Assembly: GCF_016862315.1 (NCBI RefSeq)
Contig: NZ_BOMS01000106.1
Coordinates: 1 to 57,252 of the forward strand
Source of the DNA: Actinoplanes palleronii
Lineage (GTDB): Bacteria; Actinomycetota; Actinomycetes; Mycobacteriales; Micromonosporaceae
Length of the DNA: 57,252 nucleotides
Direction of reading: 5' to 3'
The translations under genes and the position numbers were made by a program. Below the pieces are notes generated by a model. That model had not been told where the DNA came from. It made no database searches and worked only from the letters and a program-made list of their open reading frames with translations. Shown in pieces: positions 23,181 to 32,354 of the stretch (positions within the stretch are counted from its first letter, which is position 1; each line of letters starts with the position of its first letter).

Positions 23181-23444
23181 TCAGCGGCGGCCACGCGTGC
23201 CGGCGACCAGGGCCACGCCGACCGCGGCCAGGCCGACCTGCAGGGCCAGCTCGATCCAGTCGACGCCGCCGGTGTCGGCGACGCCGATCGCGGCGGCCAG
23301 GAACGTGCCGATGATCGCGGCGACGACGCCGATGACCAGGGTGAGCCAGATCGGAATGTTCTGCTTGCCGGGCACGACCAGGCGGCCGAGCGCGCCGATG
23401 ATGAGACCGACGATGATGGCGGTGATGATTCCGGTGACTTCCAC
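23181..23444 (-). CDS. GlsB/YeaQ/YmgE-family stress membrane protein
   Basis: An 87-aa protein starting at GTG 23444, with AAGGAG 8 bp upstream. Three hydrophobic helices with glycine-rich turns (GIITAIIVGLIIGALGRLVV, IPIWLTLVIGVVAAIIGTFL, IELALQVGLAAVGVALVAG) and the PGKQNIPIW loop fit the transglycosylase-associated/GlsB family, which is induced by general stress in many bacteria. Its mechanism is unknown. It is monocistronic. Confidence 0.88.
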   Translation of the reverse strand: MEVTGIITAIIVGLIIGALGRLVVPGKQNIPIWLTLVIGVVAAIIGTFLAAAIGVADTGGVDWIELALQVGLAAVGVALVAGTRGRR

Positions 23445-23590
23445 GACTGCGCTCCTTGGCGAGGGATAACCTGCTGCCAGGGAACTTCCCGGTTCCGGCC
23501 GCCACCCAAACGTGGTCCCGCTCACCGGCTGGTTCACAGAGGTGTCTCCGCGACCTCGAGACACCCCCCACGACCAGCCGGCGAACCGGC

Positions 23591-24388
23591 TCACCGGCTG
23601 ATGCGGATCCAGACATCGTCGAGGGCGCCCTGGAACGGGTCGCTGTTGGAGCTGAGGCCCTTGCCGCCGAGCACCAGCGGCGCGCCGTTGTCCACGGTCA
23701 GGTCGGCCGGGATCGTGGTGGCGCCGTGGTCGGCGCCGTCCACCAGGATCGTCAGCGTGGTGCCGGAGCGCCGGCACTCGACGGTGTGCCACGTGCCGTC
23801 GGCGACCGTGACGTCGCTCTTCGCCAGCTGGATGTCGCCGGAGTCCTCGCTGGTCATCACGCAGCTGGGATGGCCGGGGCGCTTGTCGATCTGCAGTTTG
23901 TACTGGCCACCGGCGACCGAGTAGCCCTTCTGCAGCACGTTCTGCCCGTCGCTGGTCTGCCCGGCGGCCAGCATCACCGTGGCGCCGAAGCTGATCGATC
24001 GCGGTCCGGGGTTCAGCTCCGGGGTGCTGGGGGTCTGCAGCACCACGCGCGGGCATTCCGCCTGTTCGCAGGATCCGGGGAACTGTGCCGCCTGACCGGA
24101 GCCGTGCGGCACCGGGCGCAGGATGCCGCCGAACCGCGAGCGCGGCTGCAGCGCGTGTCCCAGCCCGGACGTGTCGGAGACCGCGGTGTCCCGGGCGGTG
24201 GTGTCGAACGTGTACGACGCCACCGCGGGGCTCGGCTGCGGCACCGGCGTCGCGGTGGGGTCCCCGGCCCGCCATTGCGGCGCCGTGCCATGACCGGAAC
24301 TGATCCGCAGGCCCAGCGCCACTCCCCCGGCGATGGCCAGCACCACCACCAGTACCAGGGCGATCCTGTGCTTTGTCAGCGTGCTCAC
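23591..24388 (-). CDS. Membrane-anchored LamG-like (concanavalin A-type) lectin domain protein
   Basis: A 265-aa protein, start GTG 24388. An N-terminal signal-anchor (residues 8-28, IALVLVVVLAIAGGVALGL) precedes a Pro/Thr-rich linker and a jelly-roll LamG-type domain (about 55-265). Strand signatures include VASYTFDTTARDTAVSD, a WHTVECRRSGTTLTILVDG hairpin and the closing GALDDVWIRIS. Such domains bind carbohydrate or protein at the cell surface; no ligand can be named. Confidence 0.83.
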   Translation of the reverse strand: MSTLTKHRIALVLVVVLAIAGGVALGLRISSGHGTAPQWRAGDPTATPVPQPSPAVASYTFDTTARDTAVSDTSGLGHALQPRSRFGGILRPVPHGSGQAAQFPGSCEQAECPRVVLQTPSTPELNPGPRSISFGATVMLAAGQTSDGQNVLQKGYSVAGGQYKLQIDKRPGHPSCVMTSEDSGDIQLAKSDVTVADGTWHTVECRRSGTTLTILVDGADHGATTIPADLTVDNGAPLVLGGKGLSSNSDPFQGALDDVWIRISR

Positions 24389-24451
24389 CCCATTCCACGG
24401 CCTCACTCCGGAAAACGAGGTGATCTTCAAGAGGTTGCTGTCACCCCACTC

Positions 24452-24508
24452 GCCGCGATCTTGGCGAGTTCTGGTCGAAATACCGGCGCAAGTCTCCAAG
24501 ATCGCGGC
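24452..24508 (-). terminator. Long inverted repeat, probable terminator of the minus-strand gene at 24548
   Basis: Perfect 13-bp arms GCCGCGATCTTGG / CCAAGATCGCGGC separated by 31 nt, lying between the stop at 24548 and the next start at 24388. The long loop makes a regulatory site an alternative. Confidence 0.5.
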
Positions 24509-24547
24509 AGGTAAGGCGGCGGCGAGACGGCGGCGGCGGGCGTGGGG

Positions 24548-25981
24548 TCAGCGGCGCAGCGACCGGCCCACTCCGGCGATCACCGTGGTCGCCAGCACCC
24601 ACCCGGCCACCATCACCGCCACGGTGACCGCTTTGTCCGCACCGACCGGGTCCCATGCCTGGTCATGACCGAAACTGACCAGCGGCACCAGCACGTCGAG
24701 GCTGTAGAGCAACGGGTCCCAGGTCGGCGCCTCGCCGGCCTTGACCGCGCGCAGCGGCCCCGACCAGGCGAACCAGGCCGTGCTCGCCGCCACCACCATC
24801 AGCAGCCAGAGCAGCGCCCGCCCGGGCCGGTACCCGAATCCGATCGTGGCGTCCTGGATCGCGCCCCAGACCGCACCGAGCCGGCCCATCGCCCGGTGCC
24901 GCAACCGTTCCCGGACCACCAGCACCTGGCGGGCGTCCTGCTCACGGCCGTCGCGGCGCAAGGCCGCGGCCAATTGATCGTACGGACCGGGAGCGAACCC
25001 GGCCCCGAACCGGGCCATCCAGTCGAGCCGCTGCGACGCCGTCCAGGTGGCGACGTCGTCGGATCGGCGGGTCAGCCGCTCGTAGCCGAGCCCGTCCAAC
25101 TCGATCCGGCAGTCCCGGGGCCAGCCGACCGGGTCATCGATCATCCGGCCGAAGCGGGCATCCCGTAGGCTGATCTGCCCGGCTGAGTCCGGGCCCGGCC
25201 GCAACGTGAGCAGCCGGGCCTGCGCCTCGATCAGCAGCACCGCGTACCCGTCCGTGCAGCGCAGCGTGCCGCCCTGCACCGCGATGCTCCCGCCGACCTG
25301 CACGCCGATCAGGTGCAGCTCGCCGTCGGCGTGCACGTCCCGCGCGAAGATGCTGCCGCCGACCTCGGACGGGCCGGCCACCGCGGCGGCGTTGTCGCGC
25401 GCCCGGCCGATCCGCGCGTCGGCCAGGTCGAGGTTGCCGCCGATCCGGGCGCCGAACAGTTTCACCCCGTGCGCGACGTGCGCCCCGCGCAGGCGAACGT
25501 GCCCGCCCACGTCGGCACGCTGCAGGAACACCGTCCCGCCGACCGTGCTGCGGTCGAGCTCGACGCTGCCTGCGACGTGGGCCGCCAGCATCCCGATGTC
25601 ACCGGCGATGCCGGCGTCGCGTACCCCTACATCGCCGCTCACCCGGAGCCCCTCGGCCTGGATGCCCGGCAGGACGCTGCCGTCCAGAGTCATCTGGACC
25701 AGCTCGGCGTGGTCGAGCAGCAGGGTCTCGTCGAAGACGCAGCGCCGCAGGCGCAGCGGCGTCTCGATCCGCGCGCCGGTCAGGTCCAGCGTGCCGGTGA
25801 TCCGCACGCCGGCCAGGTCGAGCCGGGCGACCCGGCCGGCCGCGCTCCCGGGTCCACCCAGCAGCAGCGCGGCCAGCAGGTCGGCACCGATCACGGCGCC
25901 GGGCAGATCGAGCGGCGCCCCGTCCCGGTAGGCGCGTCGCAGCCGCGCGCCGACTGATCGTCTCACCGGGACATTGTTCAC
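24548..25981 (-). CDS. Beta-helix (pentapeptide-like) membrane protein
   Basis: A 477-aa protein from GTG 25981. Residues about 45-290 form degenerate repeats of the LDLAGVRITGTLDLTGARI and GGNLDLADARIG type, predicting a right-handed beta-helix. Two C-terminal hydrophobic helices follow (LLWLLMVVAASTAWFAW near 390, AVTVAVMVAGWVLATTVIAG near 455). Homologues are often named membrane-associated oxidoreductase, but no redox motif is visible and I doubt that name. It starts 19 bp after the IMP dehydrogenase stop and may be cotranscribed with it. Confidence 0.72.
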   Translation of the reverse strand: MNNVPVRRSVGARLRRAYRDGAPLDLPGAVIGADLLAALLLGGPGSAAGRVARLDLAGVRITGTLDLTGARIETPLRLRRCVFDETLLLDHAELVQMTLDGSVLPGIQAEGLRVSGDVGVRDAGIAGDIGMLAAHVAGSVELDRSTVGGTVFLQRADVGGHVRLRGAHVAHGVKLFGARIGGNLDLADARIGRARDNAAAVAGPSEVGGSIFARDVHADGELHLIGVQVGGSIAVQGGTLRCTDGYAVLLIEAQARLLTLRPGPDSAGQISLRDARFGRMIDDPVGWPRDCRIELDGLGYERLTRRSDDVATWTASQRLDWMARFGAGFAPGPYDQLAAALRRDGREQDARQVLVVRERLRHRAMGRLGAVWGAIQDATIGFGYRPGRALLWLLMVVAASTAWFAWSGPLRAVKAGEAPTWDPLLYSLDVLVPLVSFGHDQAWDPVGADKAVTVAVMVAGWVLATTVIAGVGRSLRR

Positions 25982-26000
25982 TACCGATACGAGTCGGACC

Positions 26001-27491
26001 TCAGACCACGGTGGGGCGGTCGTTGCGGTCGACCTCTTCGGAGTTCTGGACGAACGTCTGCTGGGACACCTGGATCAGCGTCGCCGACTCGTGGAACTGC
26101 CGCAGGTTGACCGACCCACAGCTGATCATCGTGGAGCGGATCTTGGCGAGGGTGACCTTGACGTTGTCGTAGAGGCTGCCCGCGTACGGCACGTACCCGT
26201 CGACGCCCTCCTCGAAGGCCAGCTCCTTGCCCTGGCCGTAGCGCGCCGCGTTGCGGGCCCGCGCGCTGCCCTCGCCCCAGTACTCCTTCACGATCTGGCC
26301 GCCGAGCTTCACCTGCGGCGCCGGGCTCTCGCTGAACCGGGCGAAGTACCGCCCGAGCATCAGGAAATCCGCGCCGAACGCGAACGCGATCGCCATGTGC
26401 GAGTCGTGGATGATCCCGCCGTCCGAGCAGAGCGGCACGTACATCCCGGTCTGCTCGGCGTAGCGGTCGCGCTCGGTGACGATCTCGGTGAGCGCGGAGG
26501 CCTGGCCGCGGCCGATGCCCTTCTGGTCGCGGGTGATGCAGATCGACCCGCCGCCGATGCCGACCTTGACGAAGTCCGCACCGGCGTCGGCCAGGTAGCG
26601 GAAGCCCCGGGCGTCGACGACGTTGCCGGCGCCGATCCGGACCGTGTCGCCGTACTCCTTGCGGACGTACTCGATGACGTCCTTCTGCCAGACCGAGTAG
26701 CCGTCCGAGGAGTCCAGGCACAGGATGTCGGCGCCCGCCTCGACCAGGGCCGGGATCCGCTCCCGGTAGTCGTGGGTGTTGACGCCGGCGCCGACCCGGA
26801 ACTGCTTGGCGTCGTCGACGGACTCGTTGCTGAACTGCTGGTGCAGCTCGTAGTCGCGGCGCTGGACCAGCGCGGTGACCCGGCCGTCGTCGCCGACCAG
26901 CGGCAGCACGTCCTGGCGGGAGTCCCACAGCAGCGAGTTCGCCGTGGTCAGCGACATCCCCGGGGTGCCGGTGGCCAACTCGGCGACCGGGCGCATCCGC
27001 GACTCGACGGTGTCGCCGGCCTGGTGGCGGTGGAAGTTGAAGTCCTGCGCGGTGATCAGCCCGAGGAACGCACCCGACGGGCTGCCGTCGTCGGTGACGA
27101 TCACCACGGCCCGGTCGTGCTCGCGCAGCAGCCGGTCGGCCTCCTCGAGCGTCGCCGACGGCTTGATGTTGACGTCGTTGTACCGGAACCCGGCCTTGTG
27201 CTTCTTGACCGCGGCGACCATCGCGGCCTGCTCGGCGACCGGCTGGTTCTGGTGGATGAACGAGATCCCGCCGACCTGCGCGAGCGCTATCGCCAGCTGC
27301 GGCGACGAGACCGCGCCCATGATCGCACTGGTCAGCGGGGTGGCGATCCGGATCGGCGAGCGCTCCCCGACCGGATGCCGGACCAGCGGCGCGGACAGGT
27401 CGACCTTGTCCGGCGTGCAGCCTTCGTCGGTGAGGTTGGGCAGGAGCAGGTACTCACCGAAGGTGCGGGAGATCTCGGGCAGGATCCGCAC
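26001..27491 (-). CDS. IMP dehydrogenase, atypical N-terminal type
   Basis: A 496-aa TIM-barrel enzyme that would convert IMP to XMP with NAD, the committed step of GMP synthesis. The start is GTG 27491 with AAGGAG 7 bp upstream. Two CBS domains interrupt the barrel (about 105-225), the catalytic Cys lies in GGGSICITRDQKGIG (about 310) and an SDGGIIHDS phosphate-binding loop lies near 355. The N-terminus (SRTFGEYLLLPNLT ... PLTSAIMGAVS) resembles, from memory, an alternative IMPDH clade best known in clostridia rather than the standard actinobacterial GuaB2. It is therefore probably a paralogue. Confidence 0.88.
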   Translation of the reverse strand: MRILPEISRTFGEYLLLPNLTDEGCTPDKVDLSAPLVRHPVGERSPIRIATPLTSAIMGAVSSPQLAIALAQVGGISFIHQNQPVAEQAAMVAAVKKHKAGFRYNDVNIKPSATLEEADRLLREHDRAVVIVTDDGSPSGAFLGLITAQDFNFHRHQAGDTVESRMRPVAELATGTPGMSLTTANSLLWDSRQDVLPLVGDDGRVTALVQRRDYELHQQFSNESVDDAKQFRVGAGVNTHDYRERIPALVEAGADILCLDSSDGYSVWQKDVIEYVRKEYGDTVRIGAGNVVDARGFRYLADAGADFVKVGIGGGSICITRDQKGIGRGQASALTEIVTERDRYAEQTGMYVPLCSDGGIIHDSHMAIAFAFGADFLMLGRYFARFSESPAPQVKLGGQIVKEYWGEGSARARNAARYGQGKELAFEEGVDGYVPYAGSLYDNVKVTLAKIRSTMISCGSVNLRQFHESATLIQVSQQTFVQNSEEVDRNDRPTVV

Positions 27492-27813
27492 TGCTGCACT
27501 CCTTGACGGTCGATATGCAGGGTTTACGGTCTTTGGGAACCGATCGGATAACGTTACCAGCAGTCACCACCGCGCCCGAGCACCGTCCACTCAGAAGGCG
27601 ACATGCCGCTCTTCCGGGTAGCCGGAGTGACACCACCGCGTGCCGGCCGCCCGCAGCACCACGCTCCGGTTGCGGTCGGCAGTAGGCGGCCGCCGGAATT
27701 ACCGCAGCTGTAGTAGTGCGACGGCCCACGCCTGGACGAGGCGGCCGGGCTGCCCGGACACGCACGATGGATTCCGGAAGCCGGTCCACCCGGCACGTCA
27801 GGAGGGACCGCCG
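27492..27813. other. 322-bp divergent intergenic region
   Basis: It separates the IMPDH gene from the ABC transporter. It holds an AAGGAG site for IMPDH at the left end and GGAGGG (27801-27806) for the ABC gene at the right. I see no gene and no strong symmetrical element; short open frames here have poor codon use. Confidence 0.5.
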
Positions 27814-28731
27814 ATGATCGAGGTCAAGCAGGTCAGCAAGCGTTACGGCGAGAAGACCGTGGTCGACCAGCTCACGTTCACCGCGCAGCCCGGTCAGGTG
27901 ACCGGGTTCCTCGGGCCGAACGGCGCCGGCAAGTCCACCACCATGCGGATGATCGTCGGGCTGGACACGCCCACCTCCGGTGAAGTGCTGGTCAACGGCC
28001 GCCGGTACGCCGAGCACACCGCGCCGTTGCAGGAGATCGGCGTGCTGCTCGACGCCAAGGCCGTGCACCCGGGCCGGACCGCCGGCAACCACCTGCTCAC
28101 CCTGGCCCGCACGCACGGCATCCCCCGCCGGCGGGTCGACGAGGTGATCGAGCTGGCCGGGCTGACCAAGGTGGCCGGCAAACGGGTCGGCAACTTCTCG
28201 CTCGGCATGGGCCAGCGGCTCGGCATCGCCGCCGCGCTGCTCGGCGACCCCGGCGTGGTGATGCTCGACGAACCGGTCAACGGCCTCGACCCCGAAGGTG
28301 TCCTCTGGGTCCGGCACCTGCTGGCCCGGCTCGCCGCCGAGGGCCGCACCGTGGTGCTGTCCTCACACCTGATGAGCGAGACCTCGCTGATCGCCGACCA
28401 CCTCGTCGTGATCGGCCGCGGCAAGCTGCTCGCCGACACCAGCGTGGAAAGCCTGGTCGCCCAGGCCGCCGGCGGCGGGGTGACGGTCGGTACGACGGCC
28501 ACCGCCCTGCTCGGCGGGCTGCTGGCCGGCCCCGGCGTCACGATCACCCGGGTCGCCGAGGAGGAACTGCTGGTCGCCGGGCTCGAACCACGCCAGATCG
28601 GGGTGGTCGCGGCCGAGCACGGCATCCCGCTCTTCGAACTCACCCCGCGGACCGTGTCGCTCGAAGAGGCGTTCATGGACCTGACCAGGGAATCCGTCGA
28701 ATACGTCAGCCAGTTGGAGCTTGCCCGATGA
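27814..28731 (+). CDS. ABC transporter ATP-binding protein
   Basis: A 305-aa cytosolic ATPase from ATG 27814 (GGAGGG 7 bp upstream). Walker A GPNGAGKST lies near residue 37, the signature FSLGMGQRLGIAAALLGDP near 129 and Walker B VVMLDEPVNGLDPEG near 150; the switch His lies in VVLSSHLMSE. The C-terminal 90 residues are the variable domain typical of DrrA/CcmA-type exporters. It overlaps the permease gene by 4 bp and powers that two-component exporter. Substrate unknown (drug, lipid or peptide). Confidence 0.93.
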   Translation: MIEVKQVSKRYGEKTVVDQLTFTAQPGQVTGFLGPNGAGKSTTMRMIVGLDTPTSGEVLVNGRRYAEHTAPLQEIGVLLDAKAVHPGRTAGNHLLTLARTHGIPRRRVDEVIELAGLTKVAGKRVGNFSLGMGQRLGIAAALLGDPGVVMLDEPVNGLDPEGVLWVRHLLARLAAEGRTVVLSSHLMSETSLIADHLVVIGRGKLLADTSVESLVAQAAGGGVTVGTTATALLGGLLAGPGVTITRVAEEELLVAGLEPRQIGVVAAEHGIPLFELTPRTVSLEEAFMDLTRESVEYVSQLELAR

Positions 28732-29513
28732 CTACCGCCTTTGCCCCGGCCCGGCCCGCTTATCGACTGACCGCGCGCGGCGTGCTCGCCGGGGAGTGGA
28801 CCAAGTTCTCGACGCTGCGCTCCACCTGGATCACCACCGGGGTCTCCGCGGTGCTGGTGATCGCTTTCGGACTGATCGCGGCGATGGTCGGCCGCGCAGG
28901 GATGGGTTCGGACGCGGTCAGCCTGGCGCTGTCCGGCACCACGCTCGCCGCGCTCGCCGTCGGGGTGCTCGGCGTGCTGCTGTCGGCCGGCGAGTACAGC
29001 ACCGGGATGATCCGGGCCACGCTGACCGCCGTGCCGGCCCGCACCCCGGTGCTCTGGTCCAAGGCGCTGATCGCCGGGGGCATCACCTTCGGGGTGATGA
29101 CGGTCGCCGCGGTGCTCGCGTTCACGATCGGCAGCCCGCTGCTGGACAGCGGGGTGGCCGCGCTCGGGATCGGTGACGCCGGGGTGCTGCGTGCCCTGGT
29201 CGGGGCGGGGCTGTATCTCGGCCTGGTCGCGGTGCTCGGTGTCGCGCTCGGCACGCTGCTGCGCTCCAGCGCCGGGAGCATCGCGGTGCTCGCCGGGGGC
29301 CTGCTGATCCTGCCCGGGTTGATGATGCTGCTGCCCGGGTCGCTCGCCGAGACGGTGTCGCCGTATCTGCCGAGCAACGCGGGGAGCGCGGTGATGGCGC
29401 TGCACACCTCGGACGGCTCGCTCGGGCCGTGGTCGGGGCTGGCGGTCTTCACCGCGTACGTGATAGCTGCTCTTGTCGCCGCCGCCTACCGCTTGAAAAA
29501 AGCGGACGCCTGA
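28728..29513 (+). CDS. ABC-2-type transporter permease
   Basis: A 261-aa membrane protein with six predicted helices. The early EWTKFSTLRSTWITT segment is typical of actinobacterial ABC-2 permeases paired with the preceding ATPase. The gene begins at the ATG of an ATGA overlap and ends before a strong terminator. Confidence 0.9.
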   Translation: MTTAFAPARPAYRLTARGVLAGEWTKFSTLRSTWITTGVSAVLVIAFGLIAAMVGRAGMGSDAVSLALSGTTLAALAVGVLGVLLSAGEYSTGMIRATLTAVPARTPVLWSKALIAGGITFGVMTVAAVLAFTIGSPLLDSGVAALGIGDAGVLRALVGAGLYLGLVAVLGVALGTLLRSSAGSIAVLAGGLLILPGLMMLLPGSLAETVSPYLPSNAGSAVMALHTSDGSLGPWSGLAVFTAYVIAALVAAAYRLKKADA

Positions 29514-29528
29514 CCACCGGAAATTCCT

Positions 29529-29565
29529 CGATCGCCGCCGGACGCCGCACGTCCGGCGGCGATCG
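29529..29565 (+). terminator. Terminator after ABC permease
   Basis: A 16-bp perfect inverted repeat (arms 29529-29544 and 29550-29565; core GATCGCCGCCGGAC / GTCCGGCGGCGATC), loop 5 nt, 15 bp past the stop. Confidence 0.85.
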
Positions 29566-29639
29566 TCGGCGAGGTCGTGGCCCGCGTTCCGGGCGATGCA
29601 CTAACTTGGTGGCGGTCGTGCCGAGGGTGGGAGAGTGCA

Positions 29640-30509
29640 TTGAGCGATGCCGTGACAGTGGATGCGATCGAGGACGGTGACCACGTCTGCCTGACGTACT
29701 CCGATCCCGACGAGCGTCTCGACCTCATCGCCGACTTCGTGGCCGCCGGGCTGGACCGGGGTCACAAAGTGCTCTGCTTCACCGACTCGATCTCGCCGGA
29801 GAAGCTGACCGAGGAACTCTCCTGGCGGGGCCTCGCCGTCGCCCGGGCCACCGCGACCGGGCAGCTGGCGATCGCCGAGGGCGGGCGGCTGTGGTTCGCC
29901 AACGGCAGCACCAGCACCAGCGCCACCGACACCCTCGACACGCTGACCGCGGAGATCGCCCTGGCCCGCGAGCAGGGCTACGACGGCCTGCGGGTCACCG
30001 CGGACATGTGGTGGGCCACCCAGCCGGTCGCCGCGGTGCAGGAGCTGCTCGCGTTCGAATCCCGGGCCGCGGATCTGAGCACCGATGGCCGGTTGACCGC
30101 GATCTGCCAGTACGACCGGGACGGCTTCGACCCGGTCACGCTGGCGTTCGCGGCCGAGGCGCACGCCAAGACGGTCGCCGCGGTCGCCTACCACGACGAC
30201 GCGCTGCTGCGGATCTGCCGCCAGCACCGCCCGCCGGGCATCCGGATCGCCGGCGAGCTGGACTACACCCGCCTCGAACCGCTGCAGCAGGCGCTCTCCG
30301 AAGCGTTGCGCCTGGACGACGACATCCACGTCAACCTGGGAAAACTCCGGTTCATCGACATCACCACGGCCACCGTGATCGCCAAGGCGGCGCTGAGCCT
30401 GCCCACCGACCGCCACATGATCATCTCGTGCGGCGGGAGCGTGACCGAGACGTTGCGGCTGGTCGGCGCGGATGAAGCGGGCCAACTTCGGGTACAGCCC
30501 GCGCGATGA
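29640..30509 (+). CDS. MEDS-domain sensor fused to a STAS domain
   Basis: A 289-aa cytosolic regulatory protein. I chose TTG 29640 (GGGAG 6 bp upstream); the frame is open further upstream without coding character. The N-terminal MEDS/DcmR sensory domain (about 1-180) starts with DAIEDGDHVCLTYSDPDERL and has KVLCFTDSISPEKL. The C-terminal STAS domain (about 200-285, IRIAGELDYTRLEPLQQAL, then LRFIDITTATVI) resembles anti-anti-sigma factors; the usual phospho-Ser position is Thr here. It overlaps the HATPase gene by 4 bp, consistent with a partner-switch module. Confidence 0.85.
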   Translation: MSDAVTVDAIEDGDHVCLTYSDPDERLDLIADFVAAGLDRGHKVLCFTDSISPEKLTEELSWRGLAVARATATGQLAIAEGGRLWFANGSTSTSATDTLDTLTAEIALAREQGYDGLRVTADMWWATQPVAAVQELLAFESRAADLSTDGRLTAICQYDRDGFDPVTLAFAAEAHAKTVAAVAYHDDALLRICRQHRPPGIRIAGELDYTRLEPLQQALSEALRLDDDIHVNLGKLRFIDITTATVIAKAALSLPTDRHMIISCGGSVTETLRLVGADEAGQLRVQPAR

Positions 30510-30925
30510 CAACCGAGCGAGGCGCTGACGAGAGTGAATCGCCGCAGAAAACCTCTCTGCTCCAGGAGTTCGACAGCCACAGTCTCTACGCGGTGCGTTC
30601 CGCGGTGGCCGCGCACGCCGTCGCGCTCGGGCTGCCCGAGGAGCGGCTCAGCACGCTGCTGCTGATCGCCACCGAGCTGGCCACGAACGCGTTCCGGCAC
30701 GGCGGGGGCTCCGGCCGGTTGCGGCTCTGGCGTACCGAAGGAAGTGTGTTTTTGCAGGTCAGCGACGACGGACCGGGACTCGCCCGGCCGCAGGAAGCCG
30801 GTCGGCGGCCGGCGCCGCTGTCGTCGCCGGGCGGGCGCGGCCTGTGGATCGTGCGGCAGATCGCCGACCACCTGGACATCACCACCGAGCCCGGCACCAC
30901 CATCACCGCCGGCCTCGACGTCTAG
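30506..30925 (+). CDS. ATP-binding anti-sigma-factor-type kinase (HATPase_c_2)
   Basis: A 139-aa GHKL-fold protein. The N box lies in LLIATELATNAFRHGGG (about residue 50-65), the G1 box in VSDDGPGLARP (about 90) and the G2 region in GGRGLWIVRQIADH (about 112), as in RsbW/SpoIIAB-like actinobacterial kinases. It would bind or phosphorylate a STAS partner, most likely the protein encoded just upstream (ATGA overlap). Its sigma-factor target is unknown. Confidence 0.92.
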   Translation: MTTERGADESESPQKTSLLQEFDSHSLYAVRSAVAAHAVALGLPEERLSTLLLIATELATNAFRHGGGSGRLRLWRTEGSVFLQVSDDGPGLARPQEAGRRPAPLSSPGGRGLWIVRQIADHLDITTEPGTTITAGLDV

Positions 30926-31005
30926 GTTTCCGCGGAACCGGCCGCCGGGTTCCGGTCCGCCGCCTACGCTCGGCACAACGGCGGAACCGGCCTGAGGAGG
31001 CGACG

Positions 31006-31221
31006 ATGCGCCAGGCCGTGTGGCTCGTCTTCGGTCTGATCCTGCTCGCGCTCGGCGCTCAGGGTGTGATCCGGCTCGTCGTCAACCAGGACGCCGGTGC
31101 ACTGCGCTGGCTGCCCGGCGGCTACTTCGTGCAGCTGGGCGCGTATGTCGCCGCCGCGCTGATCGGCCTGCGGGTGGCCAAGCACAACCGGGTGCGCCCC
31201 GACCCGCACAAACACCCCTGA
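31006..31221 (+). CDS. Small membrane protein
   Basis: A 71-aa protein from ATG 31006 with a strong GAGGAGG site 5 bp upstream. It has two predicted helices (AVWLVFGLILLALGAQGVI and FVQLGAYVAAALIGLRVA) and a basic C-terminal tail. No family is recognised. It converges on the DUF3616 gene. Confidence 0.75.
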   Translation: MRQAVWLVFGLILLALGAQGVIRLVVNQDAGALRWLPGGYFVQLGAYVAAALIGLRVAKHNRVRPDPHKHP

Positions 31222-31228
31222 TCTACGT

Positions 31229-32305
31229 TCACCGGCCCGGCAGCAGCAGCACGTCGGCGATCACCGTGCCGTCCTCGGTCAGCCGCGCGGCCGCCGGGCT
31301 GTCATAGACAACGAGGACCCGGTCGTCGCCGAGCATGCTCATCCCCTCGGCGTGATCGTCGCCCTCGCCGAAGGTCAGCTCCAGCTCCCGGCTGATCAGC
31401 TTGTCGCGCACGATCGACGGCATCTCGGTGCGCGCCGCCCCGTGCCAGCGGTAGATCCGCACCGGTCCGTCGAGCGCCATGGTCGGCCCGGCCAGCACGA
31501 GCAGATCGTCACCGTCCGGACAGAGGTCCCGCACGCCGAGGCCGTTCAGATCAAGAACATGCTTACGGTACGGCCGCCCGTCCTCGAACGGCCGCAACCG
31601 CAGCCGGGCCGGCTCGTCCTCGGTCACGTAGGGACGCACCTCCAGCACGAACGCCCACCCGCGCAGCACCGGCCCGCGCAGTCCCAGGTAGACCCGGTCG
31701 TCACGCACCGCGATGCCCTCGATGTCCAGCCCGTTGTCCTTGCCGGGGATCGGCAGGAACCGCGCCAGATGCTCGTCGTCGCGCAGCAGCCGGCGCAGGT
31801 CGTCCTTCCCGCTCAAGGCCGCGGCCTGGTGCCGCACCCCATCAACAACCTTTTCCGGTACGGGCGTGGGCACCCCGTCGACGTCCGCGATCGGCAGCCG
31901 TACCAGGATCTGCCGGTTGTCCTGCCCCTCGGTGCGCGCGAGCCGCTTGAGGGCCTTCGGCCCGTCGTGATGGCTGCGGATCTGCTTGCGGCGCAGACTG
32001 TGCGACCCGACCGCCCAGAGGAAGTGCCCGCTGCGGGCCAGCCCCTCCACGTCGGCTTCCTCGTCGGCGTCCGCACCGGGCAGGTCGACCAGGTCACCGA
32101 GCCGGAACCGCGCCTCGTCCCCGAACTCGGCCGGCCGCTCCGGGTTGTCGGCGGTGAGGCGTTCGATGGTCGCGGTCTCGTCCCCGGCGATCCACAACAC
32201 CGGCCCGTCGAGGCGTACCGCGGAGAGGTTGGTGTGGGTGGCCGCGGCCTGCGAGTCCTCGGAGAACCGCAGTCGCACGGTGTAGTCGACGGTCATGGTC
32301 GTCAT
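31229..32305 (-). CDS. DUF3616 domain protein
   Basis: A protein of about 358 aa. ATG 32305 was chosen after a GGCGG-like site; ATG 32296 is an alternative. Characteristic DUF3616 blocks are LSAVRLDGPVLWIAGDE near residue 27, DVEGLARSGHFLWAVGSHS near 85, GLDIEGIAVRDDRVYLGLRG near 195 and DDHAEGMSMLGDDRVLVVYD near 325, which together suggest a beta-propeller. No signal peptide. Function unknown. It diverges from the GNAT gene over about 50 bp. Confidence 0.9.
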   Translation of the reverse strand: MTTMTVDYTVRLRFSEDSQAAATHTNLSAVRLDGPVLWIAGDETATIERLTADNPERPAEFGDEARFRLGDLVDLPGADADEEADVEGLARSGHFLWAVGSHSLRRKQIRSHHDGPKALKRLARTEGQDNRQILVRLPIADVDGVPTPVPEKVVDGVRHQAAALSGKDDLRRLLRDDEHLARFLPIPGKDNGLDIEGIAVRDDRVYLGLRGPVLRGWAFVLEVRPYVTEDEPARLRLRPFEDGRPYRKHVLDLNGLGVRDLCPDGDDLLVLAGPTMALDGPVRIYRWHGAARTEMPSIVRDKLISRELELTFGEGDDHAEGMSMLGDDRVLVVYDSPAAARLTEDGTVIADVLLLPGR

Positions 32306-32354
32306 CGTCGCACCGCCGGGCCAGCGGTGGGCTCGGCTCGCTAGTTTGTCGGTC

